In this document: positions 32,285-42,462 of the stretch, piece by piece
Layout of the letters: the number at the start of each line of letters is the position of its first letter
Numbering within the stretch: the first letter of the stretch is position 1
Source of the DNA: Amphibalanus amphitrite
Taxonomy: Eukaryota; Arthropoda; Thecostraca; Balanomorpha; Balanidae
Direction: 5' to 3'
Length of the DNA stretch: 64,000 nucleotides
Assembly: GCF_019059575.1 (NCBI RefSeq)
Contig: NW_024881565.1
Span: forward strand, 372,001 to 436,000
Notes under the pieces: model-generated
What the model was told of the DNA's origin: nothing
The model's database searches: none
Seen by the model: only the letters and a program-made list of their open reading frames with translations
Program-made: the position numbers and the translations under genes

Positions 32285-32842
32285 CGGTCGGCCTAGTGCC
32301 ATACCCGAGCAGGGGGCAGTTACTCCGGCAATTTTCGCCGGGCAGCAAGTCTTACGTTAAACCGGTTTATGTGAACCCGGTAGCAAAAACAACGTGGGAT
32401 CCTATCTTAATGTGGAATCAAAGCTAAGGGAGGTACTTACGTGTATAGCCAAAGAGCCGAGATGTCTGGAGTCGCAAACACAACAGTGGGAATGACTTTT
32501 ATTAACAATACATAATAGGCATAATAGGCATGAACACTTGTGAGCTGGTGTCAGTGTAATGGAGCCGGGAAGCTTTCATCGCACTGACAGAAGGTATAAG
32601 ACCTTCTAGGCTCCAGCCCCCCGGCGGGGCCTTGTTGTGGGGTGTAATGGTCGGGAGAAAAAGTCCTAAATAATAAAAAACCCGACGCCTAACGCAAAGG
32701 GCAAAAACCTCGCACCTAAGCCAAAACGGCGCGAGGGAAAAAGCCCTGTAACCGCGATTAATTAATGTGTGAGTTTGGGGGTGAGCCGGGAGACGAGGGC
32801 TCTGATTAGCGTTTTAGGGGCGGCAGCCGCGGCCCTAACACG
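32254..32842 (-). other. 3' untranslated region and poly(A) of the LINE
   Basis: This is non-coding sequence between the ORF2 stop and the poly(A). It includes a C-rich stretch (CTCCAGCCCCCCGGCGGGGC on the plus strand). No AATAAA is obvious near the tail. Confidence 0.7.
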
Positions 32843-35800
32843 CTAAAGGCTCTTGATGATCCGAGCGTCGGCGAGAAAGACGAACAGAAGGTCGTGGATA
32901 TCCGGATGAGTGTCGCCCAGGAGAGTCGGAAGGTCGAGAGAGAGTCCATGTGTGTTAATGTATTGTACTATATGTCTGCGGTGTTGGTGTAGGTGTGGGC
33001 AGTGGAGGAGGAAGTGTGAGATGGTGTAGCGTGGGTGGTCGCGGCAGTGGTGACATATGGGTGGAGGTGCTCTGTCCAGGATGTAGTTGTGGGTGAGTTG
33101 TGTGTGGCCGAGCCGGAGCCTGGCTAGGACTCTCTCTTTGATCCTTGTGTTTTGATGGGAAGAGTAGAAATGGCAAAGTTTCGGTTTAATGGAGAAGAGA
33201 TGTGGTGTATGATCATCTATCCAGCATTTTTGGCGGTATCTCTGGAAGGCACGGAAGAGCGAAGACAGAAAATCCGGAAGGGGGAGAGCGAGATGATTTC
33301 GAGATGGGAGATGAAGACCTTCTTTGGCTAGCTTGTCCGCTTTTTCATTCCCCTGTATTCCAACGTGGGACGGAATCCACAGGAGAATGACGTGTTTGTT
33401 TTCATCGGTAAAGCCAATAATCATCTTTTTTATTTTATAAACGATTTCGTTTTTTTCCATTTTTCTGTGAGCTATTGCCTTTACCGATGAAGCTGAGTCT
33501 GTGCAGATCACAGCCTTTTCTATGTTTTTCGATGAGACATATTTGAGTGCTGAGTGAATGGCTATCAACTCAGCACTAAATATGCTATGGTCGTCGTGTA
33601 GCCTACTTGTTTTGTTATGATGGTCAGATGTGACAGCGGCTGCCGTCCTCCCGTCACAAACTGAACCATCTGTATATATGTATGCATAGTCTTTATGTTC
33701 TTCTTGATGCTCATAGAAAAGTTGAATGCTTTCTTCTTTTGTGACTTTTGATTTTGCCTCTGCGTACAGGAATGCAATATTCTCTATGGCTGGCAGAAAG
33801 AAAGAAGAGATGGGTGGCCGATGAAAAATAGATGGAAAATCCAACTGGAAATCACTGAGTGTCCTTTCTATGCGATAGGCGATTATCGGGTATTTGAGTT
33901 GGGCCGTTGTGGGAGGGTCGTCCGTATATCGCTTGGAGACAATGCGGTGCGAAGGCGAATAAGGGGACAAGAAAGTGCGCGCATAGAAGCGAAGGAGTTG
34001 GAGTTTACGGCGGTGAGAGAGAAGAGGAATATTACATTCTGCGTGGAGAGCCTTGATATTTGTGGTGCATTGGGCTCCTGTAACTATACGCAGGGCCTTA
34101 TTTTGTATAACTTGAAGTGATTCGATCTGATTAGAAGCTATATCATCAAATAGAAAACTGTTGTAATCCAGGATAGGACGGATTAGGGAAGTGTATAGGT
34201 TAAGGAGGGTGCTGCGATCAGCACCCCAATCCTTTCCTGCTATACACTTAAGTATGTTGAGGCGCCTAGTGCAACGCATTTTAACGTCTTCAAAGTGATG
34301 TTTAAAGGAGAGTCTACTATCTAGTGTGATGCCGAGGTATTTGAACGTTTTAACGTATTTGATAGTTTGGTTCTTTACTTTAAGTTCGGTATCAAATTTA
34401 AAACGGGACTTATGGGAGAATATAAGTGCTACTGTTTTGCTGGGCGACAAGACTAGGCCCCATTTATCGCACCAGCTATGAATATCCTCCATTGCGTTTT
34501 GAACGGAGGCAAAAGCCGAGTCAATGTTTCTTCGCGTTACCCAAATGGCCACATCATCGGCAAAAACAGAATGCTTAAGGCTACTAGGTGGGTTTTGAAA
34601 AAGGTCGTTAATCATAATAAGGAAGAGGGTTGGGGAGAGGACACTGCCCTGAGGGAGGCCATGATCCTGATTAAGATTGGGAGAAAATGTGTTACCGCAT
34701 CGTACGTTAAATGTTCTATCTTTGAGTAAATTAGAGATATAATGGGCCATGTGACCGCGAATACCTGTCTTATGAAGTTTGATCAGAAGGGCTTGTTTAT
34801 TTACTTTATCAAAGGCGTTTTGAAAATCAATGAAAACTGCAAATGTATACATGTCATTTTGGAAGCCCTTCTGGATGTCATCAATGAGGTGGACTATATT
34901 GTCTGCCGTGGAGCGGCCGGACCTAAATCCTGTTTGATGTGGAGAGAGGAGGTAGTTACCTTCTAGATATGCCCTAATCCGTCCATTGACCATATGTTCT
35001 GTCAATTTAGCAGCGCAACTGGTTAGGGATATAGGTCTATAACTAGAGGGGGAGGAGGGTGGTTTGGAGGGTTTAAGGATGGGGACGATGGTACTGTTTC
35101 TCCAGCTCTCGGGGTACAAATTGTTTTCCCATAGATTATTGATTACTATCAAAAGGTTTTCAAGGCCGGATTCAGAAAGGTTTTTGAAGAAAGGATAGGC
35201 TATCTGATCCGGCCCTACCGACGTTTCACCACATCGAGATATGGCGTGTCTAAGTTCGAACAAGTCAAAGTGCTTGTTATAATTTTCAGTATTTGCTGAG
35301 TCGAAGGAGAGGGTGTCGAGTGTTGTGTTAAAGCTGTCATGTTGTACTTGTGTGTATTGTTGAGCAGAAGATATTCGTGCGTAATGTTGGGCGAATTGTG
35401 TCGCAACTTGAAGGGGAGTGGTGTAGTGGGTGTTGTTAATGTAGAGATGAGGAATTTTGTAAGTTGTGCTGCGCCTTGTCGAAAAAAACTCTAATTAGCG
35501 ACCAGATTTTAGAAAGGGGAGTAAATCTATTAAAGCTGTTAGAGAAGGAGTGCCATCCTTCTTGTTTTGCTTTAAGTATTATTTGTGAAGCATCATATCG
35601 GGCCTTCCGGAGGGCATTTTCATGGTAATCGCAAATACATTTGTTAAAGACTCGTAAGGCACGCTTCCGCAGAGCTACAGCTCGATTGCAGTCAGCGTTC
35701 CACCAAGGGGCAGCTTTGTTTTCACGTGGGGGGTGGGTATGGGGAATATTTTGGTGAGCAGCAGCGAGAATCACGTTTAAAAAGGTGTTGATGTCAGGGG

Positions 35801-36584
35801 GAGGGGTGGGAGTGTGTTCATCTATATGTTTTTGAAAGGAGGCCCAATCAGCTTTCTTAAAGTTCCAACGAGGAAGAAATGTAAAATTGGCTTGTCCTGA
35901 AGGGACATTAAGTTGATAGTGAATGGGATAATGGTCGCTAAACAGTGTATCATCTCCGACGTGTTGAGTGAAAAGTGTCGCGGTGTTAGTGTCTGTGAAG
36001 GCCAAGTCGATGACGGAGTGTATGACTTGACCTTGGTTGCGTCTGGTGAAAGTGGGTGTGCGGTTGTTAATGCAAATGAGATCAAGTGAATCCATTATCT
36101 TATCAATTAGTGTTCCGCGCGCGTTGTTCGTTGTTGAGCCCCAGGATCTGTGGTGGGCATTAAAATCTCCTAGTATTAGGCAGGGGTGGGGAAGCTGGAC
36201 AAACAATTGGCGGAGTTCAGAGGAGGAAAAGCGGTGGCTTGGGGAAAGGTACAGGGAAAGGATGGCAAGGTCATGTTGCGCTATTTTGACTTGAGCTGCG
36301 ACCGCGTTAAGCGTGGTGCGGAGCTGAATTTCGTGGTGCAAGAGGTTATTAGCAATATAAAGGGCCGAGCCGCCTCGGCGGGGTTTTTCATTTACGTTAT
36401 TTGTATATAAAGTATATCCACGTATGTTAAAGTTGTAATTAGAGGAATCTGAGTCCAGAAAATGGGTCTCCTGAATGGCGGCTATCAACGGTTTTTTATT
36501 CAATATATAGTTCTTGAATTCGCCCCAGTGGCTCACTAGAGAGGAAGTGTTCCACTGGAGGACGAATTCATCAGATCGATGCAT
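32843..36584 (-). pseudogene. LINE ORF2: AP endonuclease, reverse transcriptase, RNase H; one frameshift
   Basis: The ATG at 36584 begins an endonuclease (QWNTSS, IQETHF, SDHYPIHYQL) that stops at 35436. The reverse transcriptase and RNase H frame is one base away and runs open from about 35490 to 32843, with PYKIPHLYINN-type linker, GLPQGSVLSPTLF, FADDVAIW (about 34560) and RNase H residues YTDGSV, SAELIAI, CTDSAS. A C-terminal C-x2-C...H...C finger (CHHCRDH...HFLLHC) follows. The change of frame coincides with seven A at 35482-35488 (plus strand); six would keep one frame. This could be a single mutation or a sequencing error. Intact length would be about 1,245 residues. Confidence 0.9.
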
Positions 36585-36603
36585 GTTTTATGTGTGTTGA
36601 GTG

Positions 36604-37998
36604 TTAAACAGATTTTTCACGAGCAGCCGCCGCTGCGGCTCTGGTCTTCATCCCCTCTGACGGGGTTGGGGACGGGGCGCGTGTCGTGGCTCGCGGATGC
36701 TGAGTGTCTGCGTTTACATCCTGGCTCGCCGCTGGGGCGGCCTCATCCGTCTCTAAGTCGGCGGGCGGAGAGGCCACCGGACCCACGATTGTAGAGACGG
36801 TCTCTGTGTCAGAAACGTCTGAGTCCGCCCCTGTGTCCACGATACTGTCGACCCATGACTCCATCACCATGTTGCCGGTGCTGTTTGGAACCGATTCGTC
36901 GTCGCCGCGGTCGCACTGCGCCTGTCCCGGGTTGACAGCCGGAGGACCGGCCGACGTCTCCGTCTGCTTTCCGTCCGGGCTGAGGGGCGATTCAGTCACC
37001 CGCTCCGGCTCAGACGCGGGGGTCTCCACAGCCTCGGGCGCGCTCAGCTGTCGACGGACAGGGGCTTTCGGGGTGCGACTCTGGACCGGCGGGTTTTCGC
37101 GACTCGGTACGGTGTCCGTGAGTGAGGCCCTGCGTGGAGAGGGCGAGAGCGCCGGATATTCAGAGGCACCTGACTCCGAGTAGGAACTCGGCGGGAACGG
37201 TGGGGGCGGGGGTGGTGGCGCCAGCTTGGCTTTGAGCTTATTTTTTTGGTACTCCCATGCGGGGCACATCCGATCCCAGGCTGGGTGCGGGCCACCACAG
37301 TGGCCGCACCTGTAGAGATCCCGGTCGCACTCATCGACCTTGTGGCCGGATGTGCCACACTTCAGGCAGTTCAGTCGCTTTGACCTGCAGGTCGTCTGGT
37401 TGTGGCCGAAGCTGCCGCACTGTCGGCAGAGGCGGGGGCTGGGCTCCCATTCCCTGACCTCCAAGATTTCATATCCCGCGTATATAGCCGGTGGGCAGGT
37501 AAGGCCCAGAAAGTGGATTTTGATCCTCGGGTTTGGGGTGGGGCCACGCGAGCGGAGTCGAGTGACGAGGGTGACCCCCTGCGGCCGCAGTTCGTGTAGG
37601 AGCTCCGTCTCGTCCATGTTTTTCAGTGATGGGGCAAATACAGTGCCGGCCACCGAGTTCAGTTTGGTGGCAGGGCTGGCGGCGACTTCGTTGCCAAGAA
37701 AAGTCTGGATCGAAAGGGCCAGCGAGGCCTGAGCCTTGTTTTTAACCCGGATTAGAAGAGATCCCGATCGGACTACCTTTGCGGTGACAACCGGGCCGAT
37801 TAAGGAGTCGAGTTCTCGTTTGATTCGAAACGGTGACAGACCCTGGAGGGACCGATCAGGACTAGTCAGGATGATAAACGACTGCCCGTCAGGCACGTCA
37901 TCTAGCGGCTCCCAGCCTCGACCAGGCGAGCCCGGAGAGGAATCTTCGAGGAGGGGGCGGGTCAGGGGAGGGCGGGGGCGGGACAGGGGAGGGGCCAT
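36604..37998 (-). CDS. LINE ORF1 (gag-like nucleic acid-binding protein)
   Basis: The first ATG in frame is at 37998 (MAPPLSRPRP), giving 464 residues; an upstream extension lacks an ATG. An RRM-like central region (VTAKVVRSGSLLIRVKNKAQ) precedes three zinc knuckles around CRQCGSFGHNQTTC, CLKCGTSGHKVDEC and CGHCGGPHPAWDRMC. The C-terminal third is Ser/Pro/Thr rich and acidic and ends AAAAREKSV. ORF1 ends 19 bases before the ORF2 ATG, so ORF2 may be translated by reinitiation. ORF1 binds the LINE RNA. Confidence 0.88.
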   Translation of the reverse strand: MAPPLSRPRPPLTRPLLEDSSPGSPGRGWEPLDDVPDGQSFIILTSPDRSLQGLSPFRIKRELDSLIGPVVTAKVVRSGSLLIRVKNKAQASLALSIQTFLGNEVAASPATKLNSVAGTVFAPSLKNMDETELLHELRPQGVTLVTRLRSRGPTPNPRIKIHFLGLTCPPAIYAGYEILEVREWEPSPRLCRQCGSFGHNQTTCRSKRLNCLKCGTSGHKVDECDRDLYRCGHCGGPHPAWDRMCPAWEYQKNKLKAKLAPPPPPPPFPPSSYSESGASEYPALSPSPRRASLTDTVPSRENPPVQSRTPKAPVRRQLSAPEAVETPASEPERVTESPLSPDGKQTETSAGPPAVNPGQAQCDRGDDESVPNSTGNMVMESWVDSIVDTGADSDVSDTETVSTIVGPVASPPADLETDEAAPAASQDVNADTQHPRATTRAPSPTPSEGMKTRAAAAAAREKSV

Positions 37999-38444
37999 GT
38001 TTAGAGAATGTAGATGGTTGGAAATGCGCCGAAAAAAGCGTGCCAAACGCACGAAGAGGGTTGAAAAAACGAGATCTCACAGGAGGCACACCCAAGAAAC
38101 GAGTATGAAGGAAACTTTTGATGGAGAAAGAAGCAAATTAACAAAACAGAGACGTAACAGTAAGGGGAGAACAGAGAACCTTACCGGTTTGTTCAAATCA
38201 CGATTTTCCAGGTGGGAAAATGGCCGACACTAAACCGACGCGGACCGAGCGCGGCGCAGCACCGCCGCCGCCAGAATTCAGCAGAAATTCACAACGATGA
38301 GCGCCAAAAAGAGAATACCGAGAATGATAATTTCGAGAAAGTACTGGGAAAGCTAGCCAGTAGCCACGCAACAACAATCGCTTAAGATCTAATATCTAAT
38401 AAGCCTAAGAGCAAAATCGCACACGTGCGTCGCCACGTAAACTG
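37999..38444 (-). promoter_or_regulatory. 5' untranslated region with presumed internal promoter of the LINE
   Basis: The 446 bases run from the element start (CAGTTTACGTGGCGACGCAC on the minus strand) to the ORF1 ATG. LINEs of this group carry an internal promoter here, commonly starting at a CAGT-like initiator. Its outer edge faces TIMM29 head to head. Confidence 0.55.
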
Positions 38445-38664
38445 CCAAATGCATATGGTTGCGTTCCATTCACCGCGCGACAGAGACAAAAGTTCATCAC
38501 TGCTCATTGTGGTTGTGTCCTGCCAGGGTATATTGAGTGTGTCCTGCAGCCTGCAGTCAACAGTCAACCTGCAGTTGGTGTCGGATGATGTGGGGATGTG
38601 CTATTTAGATATTTATATGGATATATATTTGTGAATTTTGGTAGCATTTTAGTATATAATCCTT

Positions 38665-41108
38665 ATGTCGAAACTATTGACACGGCTCAAGAACGGTCCT
38701 CTCGCGAGATGGGGTGAGTGATCTGCAGCTCTAGGAGGCATTACAATTTTGATAAAAACACATCTTGCTTTTCATTTTGCTTGCATGAAAAATGTTACTA
38801 AAGAAAATTCTAAATGAGGTGCTGTCTGAAAATATTAAGTGTTTTTGTGCTATATGATCTCTTCTATTTTAATTTGGAATTGAATATGGACTCCGCAGTT
38901 TCTATTGACCACATTTATTTGAAGCAAAACCTTCTTAAATTGGTAAATTTTAGGAGTTTGATTATGTCTTGCCAAAGGATTTTCATATTTTGTTAATGTC
39001 TTAAAGTGAAATGATTGCTGCATTGCATGTTAAGTACTAGTGTAAGTATTTTACTCTTAACCTGTACTTCAACCTCACAACTTTTAATGGTTTGAATTTT
39101 AATTAGGTAATAGGTAGGTAGGTACTTCTTTTCCCCATCCTTCCTTTTTCTGCCTTTTGGGTGTCCCTGTTCCTTGCTGAATGTATGTTTCCTTTGCTGT
39201 ATCCCTCATTGCTCAACCTTTCCTTTGGTATTACCTATGTGTGAATTTGATTGATGCCAATATAATACCATCACAATTCACAGACATATTGCTTGTAACT
39301 TGACATCAATATTACCTACCTATGTAATTTCAGGGGCATACTGGAAGCAGCTTGGACAGGACTATGCTGAGGTTTTCCATGACACAGTCAAAGACATAAA
39401 AAGCCATCCTTTGAGATCATCTGTCTACATTGCTGGTGAGTTTTTTTTTTGCTGATATGAATAGCACATGAATTTTGATTATTTAGCAAGTGAAAAATAT
39501 GCTGACTCATGCTCAGTTAACACATTGTTGATGGTTTATTTTAAAGTTTAGTAGTTCCTGAACAATTTGGCTTTGAACTCTTTAATAAGAAGGCTAGTGA
39601 ATAGTGATGCTTTGTTCCAGTATGAAAATACAGGGATGTTCACGAAAAACTGACACATTTTTAAACGACTTTGTGAACAAGTGAGAGCTCATAGAGACTT
39701 GATTTGTATGCCATTCGAAAGCCTAATGAAAAAGTTTTGTATGTGCATAACTCCTTTAGGTAGCATACCAGGAGTTTTCAAACAAATAAGAAAACGTTAA
39801 AATAGGGAAATTTGACTTGACGACGAAATTTCATTTAGCGGAAAAACAATGAAGCTTTCGCGGCGACGGTCTGCCAACAAGACTGAGCCAGTTCACGAAT
39901 TCGTCTAAGATTTGGCAGATTAATTTTTCGAGGGATTATTTTTATACTATTAAGGCATACTGAGGGCAAATTTCTAAGGAACGCCAAGATTGGTGAGTAT
40001 GGAAGTGCTGTTGTCATAAATCATAGTCACAGGCTGACAGGGCTGCAGAGTGTTACCGCGCCATCTTTTAACGGCTCCCGTTAGCTGCTGAAGCGGAAAT
40101 GCGCCGACACCTACACCATTCGGTGGTTCTGGCACGTCCTGGCCACCCCACGTTCAGTAACCGCGATCATCGGTCTCATACGAGAACGGGGGGATGGGAC
40201 ATTATCTAGCGCATCACCTCTCACCCATAGCCGGCCATTTCCTGTGAGTTCACGGGAGTGACCTGGTCTGTATCAGCGGCCCAAAGGGCTTCAAAACTCC
40301 TGACGAGTGCGGTGGGAGGTGTCGCAATTTTCCAGGCGCGTGCCTGTAAACGGGGGATAATTTCCTGTTTCGGGCTGAGTCGTGCACTGTTCCAAAAACT
40401 CGTCATCTGCAAAATGCGCTGTAAATTCTTAGAAACGAAAATGATAAGTTCCAAAAATATAACTTCAATCAAACTTAGAAGTCCACTCTATTTGCCCATA
40501 CCATGATCACCGTACTGAGGGCAAGTGTTCTCTCGTTATTCGGAAATAAAATGTGTCAGTTTTTTGTGAACATCCCTGTATAATAAGTATTGGTATGAAG
40601 TTGCATTGACATTGGCTTACACTATTTTAGTTCACCTTTGATTCTACCTCCCCTAATAATCCCATCTGTCTGGCTGCCAGGTACTGCCACGCTGCTGGTG
40701 GCCTGGAACACCAGTCCGGGCGACCAGCAGTTTTCTGACCAGCTGCTGGCCGCTGACGGCCGGCTGCGTCTGATCGCGCCGCAGCTGCGCCGGCCGGCCG
40801 CCGAGCGGCACGTGCGCCGGCTGCGTCAGCTGCAGGCCGACCGCCGGCTGCAGACGCAGAACCTGGGCCCGCTCAGCCTGCTCTGGGAGCGGCCGTACCC
40901 GGAGGGCACGGCGCTGCACGCCGCCCAGTGCGACTACCTGCGGCCCAGCCGGCTGGCCTTCCACGAGCGCGTGCTGGACGTGGGCGCGTTCGGCCGCTGG
41001 TGGCAGCTGTGGCGCACGATGCGGGACTATGACGTCAACGACGAGCTGTTCGCGGATAAGGCGCCGGTGGTGCCCGCAGAAGTAGAGGTGGCCACCATCA
41101 CCAAGTGA
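38665..41108 (+). CDS. TIMM29: Mitochondrial import inner membrane translocase subunit Tim29
   Basis: Tim29 is an inner membrane subunit of the TIM22 complex, which inserts carrier proteins. Three exons: 38665-38713, 39334-39435 and 40681-41108 (TGA at 41106), with GT/AG borders (G|GTGAGT, TTTCAG, CTG|GTGAG, GCCAG) and matching phases (1 and 1). The 192-residue product starts MSKLLTRLKNGPLARWG, with an in-frame stop just upstream. It has QDYAEVFHDTVKDIKSHPLR, a short membrane segment (SSVYIAGTATLLVAW) and the family signature VLDVGAFGRWWQLWRTMRDYDVND near residue 155. Animal homologues match in order (DYAEA, RAAVYVG, VLDVGFVGRWW); the human protein is longer. Intron 2 holds a mariner-like MITE. 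Confidence 0.85.
39631..40578. mobile_element. Tc1/mariner-like non-autonomous element in TIMM29 intron 2
   Basis: The terminal repeats begin CAGGGATGTTCACGAAAAAC and, inverted at the right, CAGGGATGTTCACAAAAAAC, each next to a TA dinucleotide (39629-39630 and 40579-40580). It is 948 bp with no transposase frame. Confidence 0.75.
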
Positions 41109-42462
41109 TAGCTACCCGTGTTTGCCTCATCGTGTCGTACTTGTTTCGATGTTGAAATGCAATAATGTTTATGTAGTTAATATTGTCGTCTATGTGCCCG
41201 CAAAAAGGAAATGATCACATAGTCACATACCGAGAAGACAATAGTTTTTCAGGACAATAGCATATAAAGACGGATGAATGTAATGCCAGTTGTATTGGAA
41301 GCTCGACACTTCACTAGTGTATACCAATTCGGCATCGCCGCATCATTAGGACGATCTAATTGTGCGTTGGATCGCGTTATCGGAGCCAGCCAGCCCGACT
41401 CCACTTTGTGCACAGTCCACCCGCCACATGCGGCGGTGCAAAACGGGTGATTTCGTGCTCCGCCGTCGGCATGACAACTTCACCTACCGGTCGCTCGACG
41501 GCGCTGGCTCCACGGGCGAAAAACCCGCCGACAAAAGGGACGGAACGACCACGGAAAGACGAGGACGCTGCTCGTCCCCGGGACGGACAGCCACGGGAAG
41601 GCTGCGACGGACGGTACTCGTTGACATACGCTGACATCTTGTCTTATTTCCAAGGCAACATCTCTAGCAGGTAGCGCAAGGGTGCAGTGCCACATTACGA
41701 TCTACGGCACACCAATATCATATCAAAACACTGACTACCAGCTGACTATTGAGGAGGGAGGACGAGGCGAGTTGGGGTGTGAACCCTTCGAAAGTACAGC
41801 TGACTGCACTCCCCATCGTCAGACGCAATCTGAGACGTCACGCAGTGAGCGGGCTACAAGAGATCAGCCGAGACGGGCACGGCTTGATGCACTGAAACTG
41901 AAAAATGCTATCACAGACAATGACTAAGTAGTTGTGAAAGCATCGACTACAGGAAAAACGCTGTAGAGGACATATAGTGTCCTGTCAACACAATATTCAA
42001 GTCAAAAGCAAAGCAAATAATACCATCGTTTGCGAAGCAGGTTACGGGGCTAAAGAAATATACACTCACATACACTCACACAACAGACGTTGAGAATTAA
42101 TGTACAATTGAACAATCAAAAACATAATTCATCAAAATGTATAAACATGCAAAATGGTCTGTAATTACCTACAGACATGCCAAAGTGGATATCGATTCCA
42201 CAATCAGTCACATTTACATTATAAAGAAATCTGAGACACGGCCAGTATACCGTTTCATGTATAGAAACATGCGTATAAAAATGAAAGATTTCGACTTCCT
42301 TTGAGCTGTGGACGAACCCCGAACCCCGAGGTCCGCTCGCACTCCGACTAGCGCTCCGAATGCCCGGTCCAATGAGCAGCACTCTGTACTGGCGGCAGGG
42401 GCTCCTCCTTGTCAGCCAGTGACCGGCTTTCTCTGAGTGTCGTCTGCCGCCGAGAGGCTCGC
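41109..42462. other. Intergenic DNA between convergent genes
   Basis: This holds the 3' flanks of TIMM29 (plus) and of the coiled-coil gene (minus). Short frames at 41360-41690 have no recognisable domain. No repeat end or RNA gene was identified. Confidence 0.5.

Larger units (their letters stand above)
32254..38444 (-). mobile_element. Full-length non-LTR retrotransposon (I-type LINE)
   Basis: The element has ORF1 (gag-like), ORF2 (endonuclease, reverse transcriptase, RNase H) and a 28-base poly(A), seen as T at 32254-32281. It is flanked by the direct repeat CCAAATGC (32246-32253 and 38445-38452), which sets its 5' end at 38444, where the element starts CAGTTTACGTGG. The RNase H domain points to the I-like group rather than Jockey proper. 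Length is 6.19 kb. It is complete except for one base too many in ORF2. Confidence 0.9.

Noticed and set aside
38653-38659. TATATAA as the TIMM29 promoter
   Set aside because: It lies only six bases before the start codon, too close to be a working TATA box.
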